This document shows, one piece after another, positions 54,729 to 64,000 of a DNA stretch of 64,000 bases. A model generated the notes under the pieces. The model worked only from the letters and a program-made list of their open reading frames with translations, was not told the DNA's origin and did not search any database. Origin of the DNA: a bacterium (GTDB lineage Bacteria > Pseudomonadota > Alphaproteobacteria > SP197); NCBI GenBank assembly GCA_028821455.1, contig JAPPGE010000090.1, positions 58,868 through 122,867 of the forward strand, in the 5' to 3' direction. The position numbers and the translations under genes were made by a program. Position 1 is the stretch's first letter; every line of letters begins with the position of its first letter.

Positions 54729-55619
54729 TCAGGTGCGGTCCTGGCGGACTTTTTCGACGAGGAAGTCGCGGAAGGCGGCGATCCGCGCCGATCCCCTCTG
54801 TTCTTCAGGATAGACGATGTGGGCTGTCAAAATGGGAAGAGGGGCCTCGATGTCGATTCTGACCTGCCGGTCGGTGCTGCGCAGAACGTAGTCGGGAAGA
54901 ATGGCGATACCCAGACCGCTTTCCACGGCGTTGCGCATGCCGAGGACCGAGTTGACCGTCAGGGCGGGATGGCGCTGGGGCCTGTCGACCCCGAATGAGC
55001 GGGGCAGCCATGCCGGATTGACGAGGTCCCGCAAGGGTCCGTTGTCATACATGATGATGCGGTGTTTCTCGAGATCCTTGAGGGATGCCGGTGTTCCCCA
55101 CGCCTTGAGGTAGAGCGGCGAAGCGTAGAAGTTGAAATGGATGGTCTTCAGGCGACGCTGGATGAGATCCGGTTGCGTCGGTCGGAAGAGACGGATGCCG
55201 ACATCCGCCTCTCCCATGGAGAGATCGAGTTCGCCGTCGTCGATGAGGAGCGAGATCGATATCTCCGGATATCGATCCATGAATTCGACGATTCTCGGCA
55301 TGAGCCAGATCATCGCGAAACCCGTCGTGGCGGTCACCGACAGGTGGCCGGCAGGTCGGTTCTTGCTGTCGGCGAGCTTGGACTCGACCATGGCGACCTT
55401 GCCAAATACCTCGCGGGCCGTGGCATAGAGCAGGTCTCCCTGTTCGGTCACCAGGAGACCGCGAGCATGGCGGTGAAACAGCTCGACACCCAGTTCCTTC
55501 TCGAGGGAGGCAATCTGTCGGCTGATGGCCGACTGGCTCAGATTGAGCTGTTGCCCAGCCCTGGTAAAACTGCCCGCTTCCGCCACATGGAAGAAGACCC
55601 GCAGGCGATCCCAGTCCAT
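54729..55619 (-). CDS. LysR-type transcriptional regulator
   Basis: A 296-residue regulator. The winged HTH occupies residues 1-60 (FFHVAEAGSFTRAGQQLNLSQSAISRQIASLEKELG); the effector domain follows (about 90-290). It is 15 bases after the trxB stop, so the two genes share a transcript. The same LysR-trxB order occurs in other Alphaproteobacteria. Its targets are unknown. Confidence 0.92.
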   Translation of the reverse strand: MDWDRLRVFFHVAEAGSFTRAGQQLNLSQSAISRQIASLEKELGVELFHRHARGLLVTEQGDLLYATAREVFGKVAMVESKLADSKNRPAGHLSVTATTGFAMIWLMPRIVEFMDRYPEISISLLIDDGELDLSMGEADVGIRLFRPTQPDLIQRRLKTIHFNFYASPLYLKAWGTPASLKDLEKHRIIMYDNGPLRDLVNPAWLPRSFGVDRPQRHPALTVNSVLGMRNAVESGLGIAILPDYVLRSTDRQVRIDIEAPLPILTAHIVYPEEQRGSARIAAFRDFLVEKVRQDRT

Positions 55620-55634
55620 CTTGGCTCCATCCGC

Positions 55635-56603
55635 CTATTCGGCAGCCTCACGGTGGTCCGCCGCCAGATGGGCGAGGTACTTTTCCGCCTCCAGGGCTGC
55701 CATGCAGCCGGTGCCGGCCGCGGTGACCGCCTGGCGGTAAACCTTGTCCTGCACATCTCCGGCGGCAAAGACCCCGGAAATGGCTGTGGCCGTGCTGTCG
55801 GGCGCCGTCACGAGATAGCCTTCGTCGTCCATGTCGAGAAGCCCGGCGAACATCCCGGTGTTGGGCCGATGCCCGATGGCGATGAAGACTCCGTCGAGCA
55901 CGAGGTCGTGTTCCTTGCCGGTGGCGACATTCCTCACCCTGGCGCCGGTCACGCCAGGCGGTTCACCGGTACCCAGAACCTCGCTCAGCACGGTGTTCCA
56001 CAGGATCTCGATACGTGGATGGCGGAACAGTCTCTCCTGCAGGATCCGTTCGGCGCGCAGTTCATCGCGCCGGTGGATCAACCGCACCCGGGCGGCCAAC
56101 TGCGCAAGATAGAGCGCCTCCTCGACGGCGGTGTTGCCCCCGCCGACGACACACACTTCCTTCTCCCTGAAGAAGAAGCCATCGCAGGTGGCACAGGCCG
56201 AGACCCCGAATCCCTGAAACCGCGCTTCGCTCTCCAGGCCCAGCCACTTCGCCTCGGCGCCGGTGGCGATGATGACCGCATCCGCGGTGCGGATGTCTCC
56301 GGAGTCTCCCGTGACAACGAAGGGGCGGCCGGAGAAGTCGACCTCGGCAACAAGGTCATGGACCATCTCGGTGCCCACCGCGCGGGCCTGGTCGGTCATC
56401 TGCTCCATCAGCCAGGGGCCCTGCACGACATCCGCAAATCCCGGGTAGTTCTCGACGTCCGTGGTGATGGTCATCTGCCCGCCAGGCTGAATTCCGTGAA
56501 GCAGCACCGGTTCGAGACCGGCCCGGGCCGCATAGATGGCGGCGGTCAGGCCGGCAGGGCCTGAACCCATGATGAGTACCCTGGCGTGCTGATGTTCCGG
56601 CAT
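55635..56603 (-). CDS. trxB: Thioredoxin reductase
   Basis: A 322-residue TrxB that reduces thioredoxin with NADPH. FAD motif GSGPAGLTAAIYAARAG, NADPH motif GGGNTAVEEALYL, and redox pair Cys-Ala-Thr-Cys in SACATCDGFF are present, as is the FAD tail VFAAGDVQDKVYRQA. Start ATG 56603 is by family; the frame is open upstream. The LysR gene follows by 15 bases. Confidence 0.95.
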   Translation of the reverse strand: MPEHQHARVLIMGSGPAGLTAAIYAARAGLEPVLLHGIQPGGQMTITTDVENYPGFADVVQGPWLMEQMTDQARAVGTEMVHDLVAEVDFSGRPFVVTGDSGDIRTADAVIIATGAEAKWLGLESEARFQGFGVSACATCDGFFFREKEVCVVGGGNTAVEEALYLAQLAARVRLIHRRDELRAERILQERLFRHPRIEILWNTVLSEVLGTGEPPGVTGARVRNVATGKEHDLVLDGVFIAIGHRPNTGMFAGLLDMDDEGYLVTAPDSTATAISGVFAAGDVQDKVYRQAVTAAGTGCMAALEAEKYLAHLAADHREAAE

Positions 56604-56740
56604 GGCGTTCCATCTGGGAATCGCGGTCACCGACAATCTAGTGAAGGGCGCCGTGGCGTGAAAGGCATGAGGCAAAGATTGGGGTGGACAGTCTCGTCCT
56701 CACACTTGCCACGCACGCTGCAAGGGACAATATTACAGTC

Positions 56741-57094
56741 ATGGACGATTCAGACACCAAAGACGAAGGCTTCCGCACGGCCAGATTCTGCATCGGAGAC
56801 GTTGTCCGGCACCGGCACTATCCGTTTCGCGGTGTGATCTACGATGTCGATCCGGTCTATGCCAACACCGAGGAATGGTGGCTCTCCATTCCCGAGGACG
56901 TGCGTCCCTCCAAGGATCAGCCGTTCTACCACCTGCTGGCCGAGAACGAGGAGTCGACGTATGTCGCCTACGTCTCCGAACAGAACCTGGTGACAGACGA
57001 GAGCGGTCTGCCGGTATCACACCCCCATGTGTCACTGATGTTCGCCGGTCCTAAGAACGGCCGCTACATTCCAACGGCGATCCAGGAAAACTGA
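56741..57094 (+). CDS. hspQ: Heat shock protein HspQ (hemimethylated-DNA-binding fold)
   Basis: A 117-residue YccV/HspQ protein. FCIGDVVRHRHYPFRGVIYDVDP and QPFYHLLAENEESTYVAYVSEQNL are the family core. It has been tied to DnaA degradation and to Lon protease stimulation in enterics. It runs tail to tail into the ELM1-like gene, overlapping by 44 bases. Start ATG 56741 has AAGGGA about 14 bases ahead. Confidence 0.92.
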   Translation: MDDSDTKDEGFRTARFCIGDVVRHRHYPFRGVIYDVDPVYANTEEWWLSIPEDVRPSKDQPFYHLLAENEESTYVAYVSEQNLVTDESGLPVSHPHVSLMFAGPKNGRYIPTAIQEN

Positions 57095-58040
57095 AGCGCT
57101 CACCCAGGCGATCCCTGATCCGCTGCGCCACCCAGGTGGCGTCATCGAGCACCACGGGCTTCCAGGAGGGAGCAAGTGCGCCGTCGAAGTTCCTTGCGTG
57201 CCCACCTCGTTTCAACGCCTCGTGAAACCGCGTGAACTTTTCTGAACCTCCCGGCAGCGCAGCGATGAACACCGGCTTGCCGCTGATGCAGGCTTCCGTG
57301 GCCATGTTCACGGAATCGGATGTCACGATGATGGCATCGGCGAGACCGAGCCAGCCCTCGTAGGGATTGCTGCCATTGCCTTGCCAGATGACGGAGCGCG
57401 CCTGATCGAGTTCCTTCATCAGGACGTCGGCGGCTTCCGGCGGGGTGCGCCGTGAGACGGTGACCATGAGTCCGCCCTCCAGCGCACCAAGCTTCCGGCC
57501 GAGATCACGGGCGTCGGCGCACGTGAACCTGTAGACCTGATTGGGACCGCCGATGGCGGCGAGAATCAGGGGGCGTGGGAGGTGGGCGACCTCTCCCTTG
57601 TGGCGGTCGGCCGCTTCGTCGAGGGCACGTCGCGTCAGGCCGTGCAGCGAGCCGGTCGTGGCAATGACATTGGCGCCCTTCACGCGATCATGACGGGGTG
57701 CGATGACGAGGTCGAAGTTGGCCGGACTGATGGTGGGGTTCTGGATCTGGATGGCGACGGTGCGGCCGCCGGACTTTCGGCGGATGGCGGCGGTCGGCGC
57801 CACGGACTTGCGGCCGCTGGCGATCACCAGATGCGGCCAGGGAGGAGCAAGCCGGTCCCCTCTTGAGGACAGCGCGGCGAGTGGCGAAGGCCAGAATGCA
57901 GGAGGAAGCGCCTTCCAGGGATGGCGGATGACGATCGTGCGGCGGTCGGGCTCGAGTCCGAGCCGGCTTGCAAGTCCGTTGCATTGGCGTACCAGACCGG
58001 CCGCGCCGTCGGTCACGATCCAGGAGCGAATGGCATTCAC
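57051..58040 (-). CDS. ELM1-like (mitochondrial fission family, DUF1022) protein
   Basis: A 329-residue protein of the ELM1/DUF1022 family. Typical parts are [22 protein letters not shown] at the start, [17 protein letters not shown], and [18 protein letters not shown]; the last resembles the donor site of GT-B glycosyltransferases. The bacterial function is unknown. GTG 58040 overlaps the carB stop (GTGA). The C-terminus overlaps hspQ on the other strand by 44 bases. Confidence 0.87.
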   Translation of the reverse strand: MNAIRSWIVTDGAAGLVRQCNGLASRLGLEPDRRTIVIRHPWKALPPAFWPSPLAALSSRGDRLAPPWPHLVIASGRKSVAPTAAIRRKSGGRTVAIQIQNPTISPANFDLVIAPRHDRVKGANVIATTGSLHGLTRRALDEAADRHKGEVAHLPRPLILAAIGGPNQVYRFTCADARDLGRKLGALEGGLMVTVSRRTPPEAADVLMKELDQARSVIWQGNGSNPYEGWLGLADAIIVTSDSVNMATEACISGKPVFIAALPGGSEKFTRFHEALKRGGHARNFDGALAPSWKPVVLDDATWVAQRIRDRLGERFSFPGSPLECSGRS

Positions 58041-61000
58041 CGAGCACTCCCGGCGTAGGCCTGGAGCGGCTTCACATCGAGATCGCCGGCCTTGAGAGCG
58101 GCAATGGCCTCGATCACTGCCCGGGCCCCGGGAATCGTCGTGACGTACGGCACCTTCTTCATCAGTGCGGTGCGACGCAGGCTGAAGCTGTCCGTGATCG
58201 ACTTCGATCCCTCGGTGGTGTTGATCAGAAGGTCGATGCTGTCGTTCTTGAGGGCATCGACAATGTGTGGCGATCCCTGGAGAACCTTGTTGATGCATTC
58301 GACCTCGAGGCCGGCCGCACTCATCTCGCGCGCCGTGCCGCGCGTGGCGACGAGTCGAAATCCCATGTCGGCAAGCCGCCTGCCCAGCGAGACGGCGTGC
58401 GGCTTGTCGCGGTCGCGCACAGAGATGAAGACACAGCCCCGGCAGGGCAGGGCGCCACCGGCCGCCAGTTGCGCCTTGGCAAACGCGTGTCCGAAATCGC
58501 CGTCGAGACCCATTACCTCGCCGGTTGACTTCATTTCCGGACCCAGAATGACGTCCACTCCGGGAAAACGGGTGAAGGGGAACACCGCCTCCTTGATGGC
58601 GATGTGCGTGACCTCGGGCGGGCTGAGACGGAAGGCGCCGAGAGATTCTCCTGCCATCACCCTTGCGGCAATCTTGGCGATCGGAACGCCGATGGCCTTG
58701 GCGACAAAGGGAACGGTGCGGCTGGCGCGGGGGTTGACCTCCAGAACGAGGACCTTGCCGTCCTTCACGGCGAACTGGACGTTGATCAGTCCCACTGTTC
58801 CCAGTTCCCGTGCCAGAGCCTCGGTCTGCTTCGTCAGGCCTTCGATGATGTCTGCTCCCAGGGAATAGGGAGGAAGCGAGCACGCCGAGTCGCCTGAATG
58901 AACTCCGGCCTCCTCGATATGTTCCATGATCCCGGCAACGAAGACGTCCCTGCCGTCCGACAGCGCATCGACATCCACCTCGACGGCATCCTGGAGAAAG
59001 CGATCGACAAGAATCGGATGACCTCCCGATACGTTGACCGAGCGCTCCACGTAGACCGCCAGGGCATCATCGTCGTGGACGATTTCCATGGCCCTTCCAC
59101 CCAGCACGTAGCTCGGCCGCACGACGACGGGATAGCCGATACGTCCGGTGATTCGCAGGGCTTCGTCGAGCGACCTGCAGGTTCCGTTGGCCGGCTGTCT
59201 GAGGCCGAGATCATGAAGCAGGGCCTGGAAGCGCTTGCGGTCCTCCGCACGGTCGATGGCATCGGGCGAGGTGCCGATAATGGGAATGTTCTCCTCTTCG
59301 AGTGCCCGCGCCAGGCCGAGCGGTGTCTGGCCACCAAACTGGACGATGACGCCGATGAGGGTCCCCCTCGCCATTTCGGTGCGGGCGACCGCCACGACGT
59401 CCTCGACGGTCAACGGCTCGAAGTAGAGGCGGTCGGAAGTGTCGTAGTCAGTGGAAACGGTCTCGGGATTGCAGTTGACCATGATGGTCTCGATCCCGGC
59501 TTCCTTCAGACCGTAGCACGCGTGGACGCAGCAATAGTCGAATTCGATCCCCTGTCCGATCCGGTTGGGACCGCCACCGAGGATGATCACCTTCCTGTTG
59601 TCACTGACGTCCGATTCGTCTTCCGCAGGAATGATGCCGTCGCCTTCGTAACAGCCGTACATATAGGACGTGCTTGCCGGAAACTCGGCGGCACAGGTAT
59701 CGATCCTCTTGAACACAGGCGTCACGTCGAGATGTTCCCGCCTGGTCCTGACGCAGCGTTCCGTCATCCCGGCGAGGGAAGCCAGCCGGCGGTCCGAGAA
59801 CCCAAGTTTCTTGATTTCGAGGAAATCCCGCGCGTCCTCGGGAAGGCCATTCCTGGCCACCGTTGCCTCAGCCTCGACGATGCGCCGCATCTGGCCCAGA
59901 AACCAGGGGTCATAGCGGGTGATGTCGTGAATGGTGCCATCGTCGAGACCGCGACGCATCGCTTCGGCGATGGCGAGCAATCGGTCGGGAGAAGGGCGCG
60001 CCAGACGGGCGACGATGCCGTCCTTCGACGTGTCGTCAAAGGTCACCGGATCGAGGCCCGTGAGACCCGTTTCCATGGACCGCAGCGCCTTTTGCAGAGC
60101 TTCCGGAAAGGACCGGCCGATTGCCATCACCTCGCCAACGGACTTCATGGATGTGGTGAGTTCGGCCTGTGTCCCGGGAAACTTCTCGAAGGTAAAGCGC
60201 GGTATCTTGACGACGCAGTAGTCGATGGTCGGCTCGAAGCTCGCAGGCGTCACGCGCGTGATGTCGTTGCGGACCTCGTCGAGGGTGTAGCCGACGGCAA
60301 GCTTGGCGGCGACTTTGGCAATGGGGAATCCGGTCGCTTTCGAAGCCAGCGCCGACGACCGCGACACGCGCGGATTCATTTCGACCACAATCATGCGGCC
60401 GTCAGCCGGGTTGATGGCGAACTGCACGTTGGAACCGCCGGTGTCGACGCCGATCTCCCGCAGCACGGCGATCGAGGCATCGCGCATGACCTGGAACTCC
60501 TTGTCGGTCAGCGTCAGTGTCGGCGCCACGGTCACGCTGTCGCCGGTGTGGATGCCCATCGGATCGATGTTCTCGATGGAGCACACGATGATGCAGTTGT
60601 CGGCGCGGTCGCGTACGACCTCCATCTCGTACTCTTTCCAGCCGAGGATCGACTCCTCGATCAGGACCTCGCTGGTCGGGCTCGCGTCGAGTCCCCGGCG
60701 GACGATGTCCGAGAACTCCTCGCGGTTGTAGGCGATGCCGCCACCTGTTCCGCCGAGCGTGAAGCTCGGGCGGATGATGGCTGGCAGTCCGATGTCCTGG
60801 AGGGCTTCACAGGCCTGATCGAGTGAATGGGCGAGGACGCTGCGGGCGCATTGGAGGCCGATGCGGCCCATCGCATCACGGAAGAGCTCTCGGTCCTCCG
60901 CCTTGTCGATCGCCTCCCTGGAGGCTCCGATCAGTTCCGTGCCACAGGCATCGAGGACTCCCATGCGGGCGAGACTCAGCGCCGTGTTGAGGGCCGTCTG

Positions 61001-61276
61001 CCCCCCCATCGTCGGCAGCAGTGCGTCGGGGCGCTCCCTCTCGATGATGCGGGCGACGATCTCCGGAGTCACCGGTTCGACGTATGTGGCATCCGCCATG
61101 GCGGGGTCGGTCATGATGGTCGCCGGATTCGAGTTGACCAGGATGACGCGGTATCCCTCGTCCTTGAGGGCCTTGACGGCCTGTGTGCCCGAGTAATCGA
61201 ACTCGCACGCCTGGCCGATGATGATCGGTCCGGCACCGATGATCAGGATCGACTCGATGTCAGTGCGCGCTGGCAT
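58037..61276 (-). CDS. carB: Carbamoyl-phosphate synthase large subunit
   Basis: A full-length 1079-residue CarB. It has two ATP-grasp halves (first [17 protein letters not shown], second [16 protein letters not shown]), an inter-half oligomerisation region, and a C-terminal MGS-like regulatory domain near residues 940-1079. It makes carbamoyl phosphate for pyrimidines and arginine from ammonia supplied by CarA. Its start overlaps the carA end by 17 bases and its stop overlaps the ELM1-like gene. Confidence 0.97.
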   Translation of the reverse strand: MPARTDIESILIIGAGPIIIGQACEFDYSGTQAVKALKDEGYRVILVNSNPATIMTDPAMADATYVEPVTPEIVARIIERERPDALLPTMGGQTALNTALSLARMGVLDACGTELIGASREAIDKAEDRELFRDAMGRIGLQCARSVLAHSLDQACEALQDIGLPAIIRPSFTLGGTGGGIAYNREEFSDIVRRGLDASPTSEVLIEESILGWKEYEMEVVRDRADNCIIVCSIENIDPMGIHTGDSVTVAPTLTLTDKEFQVMRDASIAVLREIGVDTGGSNVQFAINPADGRMIVVEMNPRVSRSSALASKATGFPIAKVAAKLAVGYTLDEVRNDITRVTPASFEPTIDYCVVKIPRFTFEKFPGTQAELTTSMKSVGEVMAIGRSFPEALQKALRSMETGLTGLDPVTFDDTSKDGIVARLARPSPDRLLAIAEAMRRGLDDGTIHDITRYDPWFLGQMRRIVEAEATVARNGLPEDARDFLEIKKLGFSDRRLASLAGMTERCVRTRREHLDVTPVFKRIDTCAAEFPASTSYMYGCYEGDGIIPAEDESDVSDNRKVIILGGGPNRIGQGIEFDYCCVHACYGLKEAGIETIMVNCNPETVSTDYDTSDRLYFEPLTVEDVVAVARTEMARGTLIGVIVQFGGQTPLGLARALEEENIPIIGTSPDAIDRAEDRKRFQALLHDLGLRQPANGTCRSLDEALRITGRIGYPVVVRPSYVLGGRAMEIVHDDDALAVYVERSVNVSGGHPILVDRFLQDAVEVDVDALSDGRDVFVAGIMEHIEEAGVHSGDSACSLPPYSLGADIIEGLTKQTEALARELGTVGLINVQFAVKDGKVLVLEVNPRASRTVPFVAKAIGVPIAKIAARVMAGESLGAFRLSPPEVTHIAIKEAVFPFTRFPGVDVILGPEMKSTGEVMGLDGDFGHAFAKAQLAAGGALPCRGCVFISVRDRDKPHAVSLGRRLADMGFRLVATRGTAREMSAAGLEVECINKVLQGSPHIVDALKNDSIDLLINTTEGSKSITDSFSLRRTALMKKVPYVTTIPGARAVIEAIAALKAGDLDVKPLQAYAGSAR

Positions 61277-62423
61277 GGCTCTCCATGGCCTTGATGAAAG
61301 ACCGGAAGAGGTAGCGGCTGTCCTGTGGTCCGGGACTCGCCTCGGGATGGTACTGGACAGAAAAGACGGGCTTTTCCCTGATCCTGAAGCCGGCCAGAGT
61401 ACCGTCGAAGAGTGATACGTGGGTGATCACGGCATTGTCGGGAAGACTGTCGGGATCGACGACAAATCCGTGATTCTGGCAGGTGATCTCGACCCCGCCG
61501 GTTTCCAGATTTCTCACGGGGTGGTTGGCGCCGCGGTGACCGTTCACCATCTTCAGTGTCCGCGCGCCCAGCGCCAGCGCCAGCAGCTGGTGTCCCAGAC
61601 AGATCCCGAAGACCGGTTTTCCCGTCTCCAGGAGATCGCGGATCACGGGTACCGCCCATGTTCCGGTGGCAGCGGGGTCACCTGGCCCGTTGGAAAGAAA
61701 AATGCCATCGGGGCGATGACGCATGATGTCGGCGATGGCGGAAGTCGCCGGCACGACAGTCACCCGACAGCCCAGAGAGACGAGATGGCGCAGGATATTC
61801 CGCTTGACCCCGTAGTCCACGGCGACGACATGGCGGCGCGGCGACGGTCCGGCGGCATGGCCACACTGCAGCGACCAGGTGCCTTCGGTCCAGGTGTAGG
61901 TCTGCCGGCAGGTGACCTCGCGGGCGAGATCCATGCCTTCGAGTCCCGGCCAGGCGGCAAGCTCGCCGGCGAGTCCGGCGCAATCGATGGTGCCGTGATC
62001 GATGCCCGCCGTCTGAAATCCGCGGGACCGCACCAGCCTGGTCAGGCGGCGCGTGTCGATTCCGGCGATGCCGACGAGATTGTTGGCACGCAGCCAACCG
62101 TCGAAGTGGCCGCTGGCGCGAAAGCTCGAGGGATCGGTGATTGCATCGCGGATCACGATACCGCGGGCCGCCGGTGTCTGCGCCTCGATATCCTCGCCAT
62201 TGGCGCCCGTGTTTCCGATATGCGGAAAGGTGAATGTGATGATTTGCCCGGCGTACGAGGGATCCGTCACGATCTCCTGATAGCCGGTCATTGCGGTATT
62301 GAAACACAACTCGCCGATGGCACGCCCTGTGGCGCCGATTCCGTGACCCCAGAACACCGAACCATCCGCGAGCATGATGCACGCCGTGGCCCACGGCGGC
62401 GGCTGTGAAACGCATGGGGGCAT
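61260..62423 (-). CDS. carA: Carbamoyl-phosphate synthase small subunit
   Basis: A 387-residue CarA. The N-terminal domain has [26 protein letters not shown]; the glutaminase triad is Cys in [10 protein letters not shown] plus His and Glu in [12 protein letters not shown]. It delivers ammonia to CarB. The start at 62423 lies about 30 bases downstream of a good promoter (62453-62481); no strong ribosome site is seen, which would fit a short leader. Confidence 0.96.
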   Translation of the reverse strand: MPPCVSQPPPWATACIMLADGSVFWGHGIGATGRAIGELCFNTAMTGYQEIVTDPSYAGQIITFTFPHIGNTGANGEDIEAQTPAARGIVIRDAITDPSSFRASGHFDGWLRANNLVGIAGIDTRRLTRLVRSRGFQTAGIDHGTIDCAGLAGELAAWPGLEGMDLAREVTCRQTYTWTEGTWSLQCGHAAGPSPRRHVVAVDYGVKRNILRHLVSLGCRVTVVPATSAIADIMRHRPDGIFLSNGPGDPAATGTWAVPVIRDLLETGKPVFGICLGHQLLALALGARTLKMVNGHRGANHPVRNLETGGVEITCQNHGFVVDPDSLPDNAVITHVSLFDGTLAGFRIREKPVFSVQYHPEASPGPQDSRYLFRSFIKAMESHASAH

Positions 62424-62452
62424 GGAAACCGGCCAAGGAGTGACGTTGCCGG

Positions 62453-62481
62453 ACTATAGGGATGCACGGTCGCGGGGTCAA
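62453..62481 (-). promoter_or_regulatory. Sigma70-type promoter of carAB
   Basis: On the minus strand, -35 TTGACC (62476-62481), a 17-base spacer, and -10 TATAGT (62453-62458). Transcription would start about 20-25 bases ahead of the carA ATG. Confidence 0.7.
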
Positions 62482-62633
62482 GAGTCCGATGGGGGATAAA
62501 CGTCACATTATCACGCCGTTGGAATCTATCCACCGGCGTCGGACAGAGGCCGCGCGAGGGAAACGACTCGCCCTTGACGGCAATCTGATGTAAGGCTCAG
62601 TCACGTTGCAACCAGGTGGTCAAGATCGGCGCG

Positions 62634-63092
62634 ATGTCCATCAGGCAGGAGATCTCGGGAGCCCTCAGGCAGGCAGTCAAGGCCCAGGACCGGCTTGCGA
62701 CGTCGACGTTGAGACTCGTCATCGCCGCCCTCAAGGATCACGAGATCGCATCACGCGCCAACGGTGTCAGCCAAATGGTGAGTGACGAGCAGGCGATCGG
62801 CATTCTGGCCAAGATGGTGCGCCAGAGACGGGAGGCTGCCGAGCAGTTCCGCAAGGGCGACCGGACGGACCTGGCGGACCGGGAGGAAGCGGAGATCTCC
62901 ATCATCACACGTTTCATGCCACGTCCGATGGACCCGGAAGAGTTGGCCCGTTGCGTTGACGCCGCCATAGTCGAGTGTGATGCCTTGAGCCTCAAGGACA
63001 TGGGCCGGGTCATGGCCCTGCTCAAGACGTCCTATCCGGGACGCTTCGACGGCGCTGCCGCAAGTGCCCTGGTCAGGAAACGGCTCGGCTGA
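62634..63092 (+). CDS. yqeY: GatB/YqeY-domain protein
   Basis: A 152-residue YqeY protein, a helical domain related to the tail of GatB. It shows LRLVIAALKDHEIASR, MVRQRREAAEQFRKGDR, EISIITRFMPRPM and MGRVMALLK. Possible tRNA-binding role. The next gene, dnaG, begins 10 bases later, a conserved pairing. The frame also opens at GTG 62616. Confidence 0.92.
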   Translation: MSIRQEISGALRQAVKAQDRLATSTLRLVIAALKDHEIASRANGVSQMVSDEQAIGILAKMVRQRREAAEQFRKGDRTDLADREEAEISIITRFMPRPMDPEELARCVDAAIVECDALSLKDMGRVMALLKTSYPGRFDGAAASALVRKRLG

Positions 63093-63102
63093 GGGGGCCA
63101 AG

Positions 63103-64000
63103 TTGCTGTTCACCCCGGAATTCCTGGACGAGATCAGAGCGCGCATACTCCTGTCCGAGGTCATAGGATCCAGTGTCCGTCTGGAGCGCCGTGGCAGCGA
63201 GTATGTCGGATTGTGTCCCTTCCATCAGGAAAAGTCCCCGTCCTTCACGGTCACGGACTCCAAGGGCTTCTATCACTGCTTCGGCTGCGGAGCGCACGGT
63301 GATGTCATCCGCTACGTGGTGGAGACCGAGAACCTCACGTTTCCCGAGGCCGTGGAACGGCTTGCCGGACGCGCCGGTCTGGCGATGCCCGAGCGCAGTC
63401 CGGAGCAGCGGGAGCGCTATCGCCGCGCCGCAACCCTCCACGATGTCCTTGAGGAGGCCAGCCGCTGGTTCGAAAGCCAGTTGGCCGGCATCACCGGGAA
63501 CCGGGCTCGCGCCTATCTTTCGGAACGCCGAGTCAGCGACGCCACGCGGAAACGGTTTCGTCTGGGTTACGCACCGGAAGAGCGCAACCGGTTGATGCGT
63601 CATCTCGCCGGCAAGGGCATCTCGCGGGAACTGGTCATCGAGGCCGGCCTCGCCTTCGTCGGCGACGGCGACCGCGAGCCGGTTGACCGCTTCCGTCACC
63701 GGTTGATCTTTCCCATCACCGACCGCAATGGCCGTGTCGCCGGATTTGGCGGCCGGGCAATGGGCAACCAGAGGGCCAAGTACCTCAATTCGCCGGAAAC
63801 ACCGGTCTTTCACAAGGGCCACCTGCTCTACGGCTTCACCGAAGCGCGCAAGCCGGCGCACGATGCCGGAACAGTCGTTGTCGTCGAGGGCTACATGGAT
63901 GCCATCGCCCTCGTCCAGGCGGGAATTCAGCACGTCGTCGCTCCCCTCGGGACTGCGCTGACAGAGGGCCACCTCGCCCTGTTGTGGAAGCTGGCGGATG
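63103..64000 (+). CDS. dnaG: DNA primase, 3' end beyond window
   Basis: About 299 N-terminal residues of DnaG are present, and the gene leaves the right edge. The zinc ribbon has Cys38, His41, Cys59 and Cys62 (LCPFHQEKSPSF, YHCFGCGAHGD). RNA polymerase-domain parts LIFPITDRNGRVAGFGGRAM and the Toprim VVEGYMDAIAL follow. Start is TTG 63103 behind GAGGGGG. It makes RNA primers at the replication fork. Confidence 0.95.
   Translation, partial: MLFTPEFLDEIRARILLSEVIGSSVRLERRGSEYVGLCPFHQEKSPSFTVTDSKGFYHCFGCGAHGDVIRYVVETENLTFPEAVERLAGRAGLAMPERSPEQRERYRRAATLHDVLEEASRWFESQLAGITGNRARAYLSERRVSDATRKRFRLGYAPEERNRLMRHLAGKGISRELVIEAGLAFVGDGDREPVDRFRHRLIFPITDRNGRVAGFGGRAMGNQRAKYLNSPETPVFHKGHLLYGFTEARKPAHDAGTVVVVEGYMDAIALVQAGIQHVVAPLGTALTEGHLALLWKLAD

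Noticed and set aside
58898-60826. 642-codon plus-strand open frame
   Set aside because: It is antisense to carB, a certain gene; a shadow frame.

Overview
The window reads as chromosomal DNA of a GC-rich alphaproteobacterium, most likely Rhodospirillales-like. This inference rests on the housekeeping blocks (carA-carB, then yqeY and a TTG-started dnaG; uvrB with an SDR and folB; LysR-trxB), on an ELM1-like gene beside carB, and on the many ABC uptake and amine/sugar catabolic genes. No rRNA, tRNA or CRISPR array was seen. Genes are densely packed, often with ATGA-type overlaps.

Layout. 1-5160: a truncated membrane-anchored epsilon-like exonuclease and a hypothetical gene (minus), then a DUF4212 plus sodium/solute symporter pair (plus) closed by a strong hairpin, a small membrane protein and a hypothetical gene. 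5180-6363: a toxin-antitoxin locus with higB, a higA-DUF433 fusion and a frameshifted DUF5615 toxin, behind a palindromic operator. 6650-14020: a glutamine-synthetase III/GlxBCD/FAD-oxidoreductase operon (minus) for N-methylglutamate-type or related amine nitrogen metabolism, with a divergent GntR regulator. 13979-17264: uvrB-SDR-folB.

17400-30430 is a catabolic island. It has an ABC sugar importer whose ATPase lies far from its permeases and binding protein, two paralogous cytoplasmic BNR (sialidase-fold) proteins, a GlxA-type regulator, a DapA/NanA-type lyase, a D-2-hydroxyacid dehydrogenase, an enolase-superfamily enzyme and an aldehyde dehydrogenase. Together these look like uptake and breakdown of an acidic sugar or its glycoside. 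30637-36740 holds a MOSC protein, a HAD phosphatase, a serine hydrolase, an alpha/beta hydrolase, a decayed partial copy of the serine hydrolase and the remains of an IS transposase.

36770-44912 is the most unusual region. It is one tight operon that starts with a LacI-type DNA-binding domain fused directly to a PfkB sugar kinase, behind a promoter with a 16-bp palindrome on the expected transcription start. An ABC importer (one-domain ATPase, binding protein, two permeases), a second PfkB kinase, an eIF-2B/MtnA-fold protein and a two-SIS-domain isomerase or deglycase follow. It looks like a sugar-conjugate or pentose pathway that I cannot match to a described one.

45357-53484 contains an M20 peptidase-glpK pair, a trimethylamine-dehydrogenase-like flavoprotein with a changed substrate pocket, acyl-CoA dehydrogenase and CaiD-like hydratase genes, and an aminotransferase. 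53693-64000 is mostly housekeeping: msrP, a LysR regulator, trxB, hspQ, an ELM1-like gene, carB, carA, yqeY and the 5' part of dnaG.
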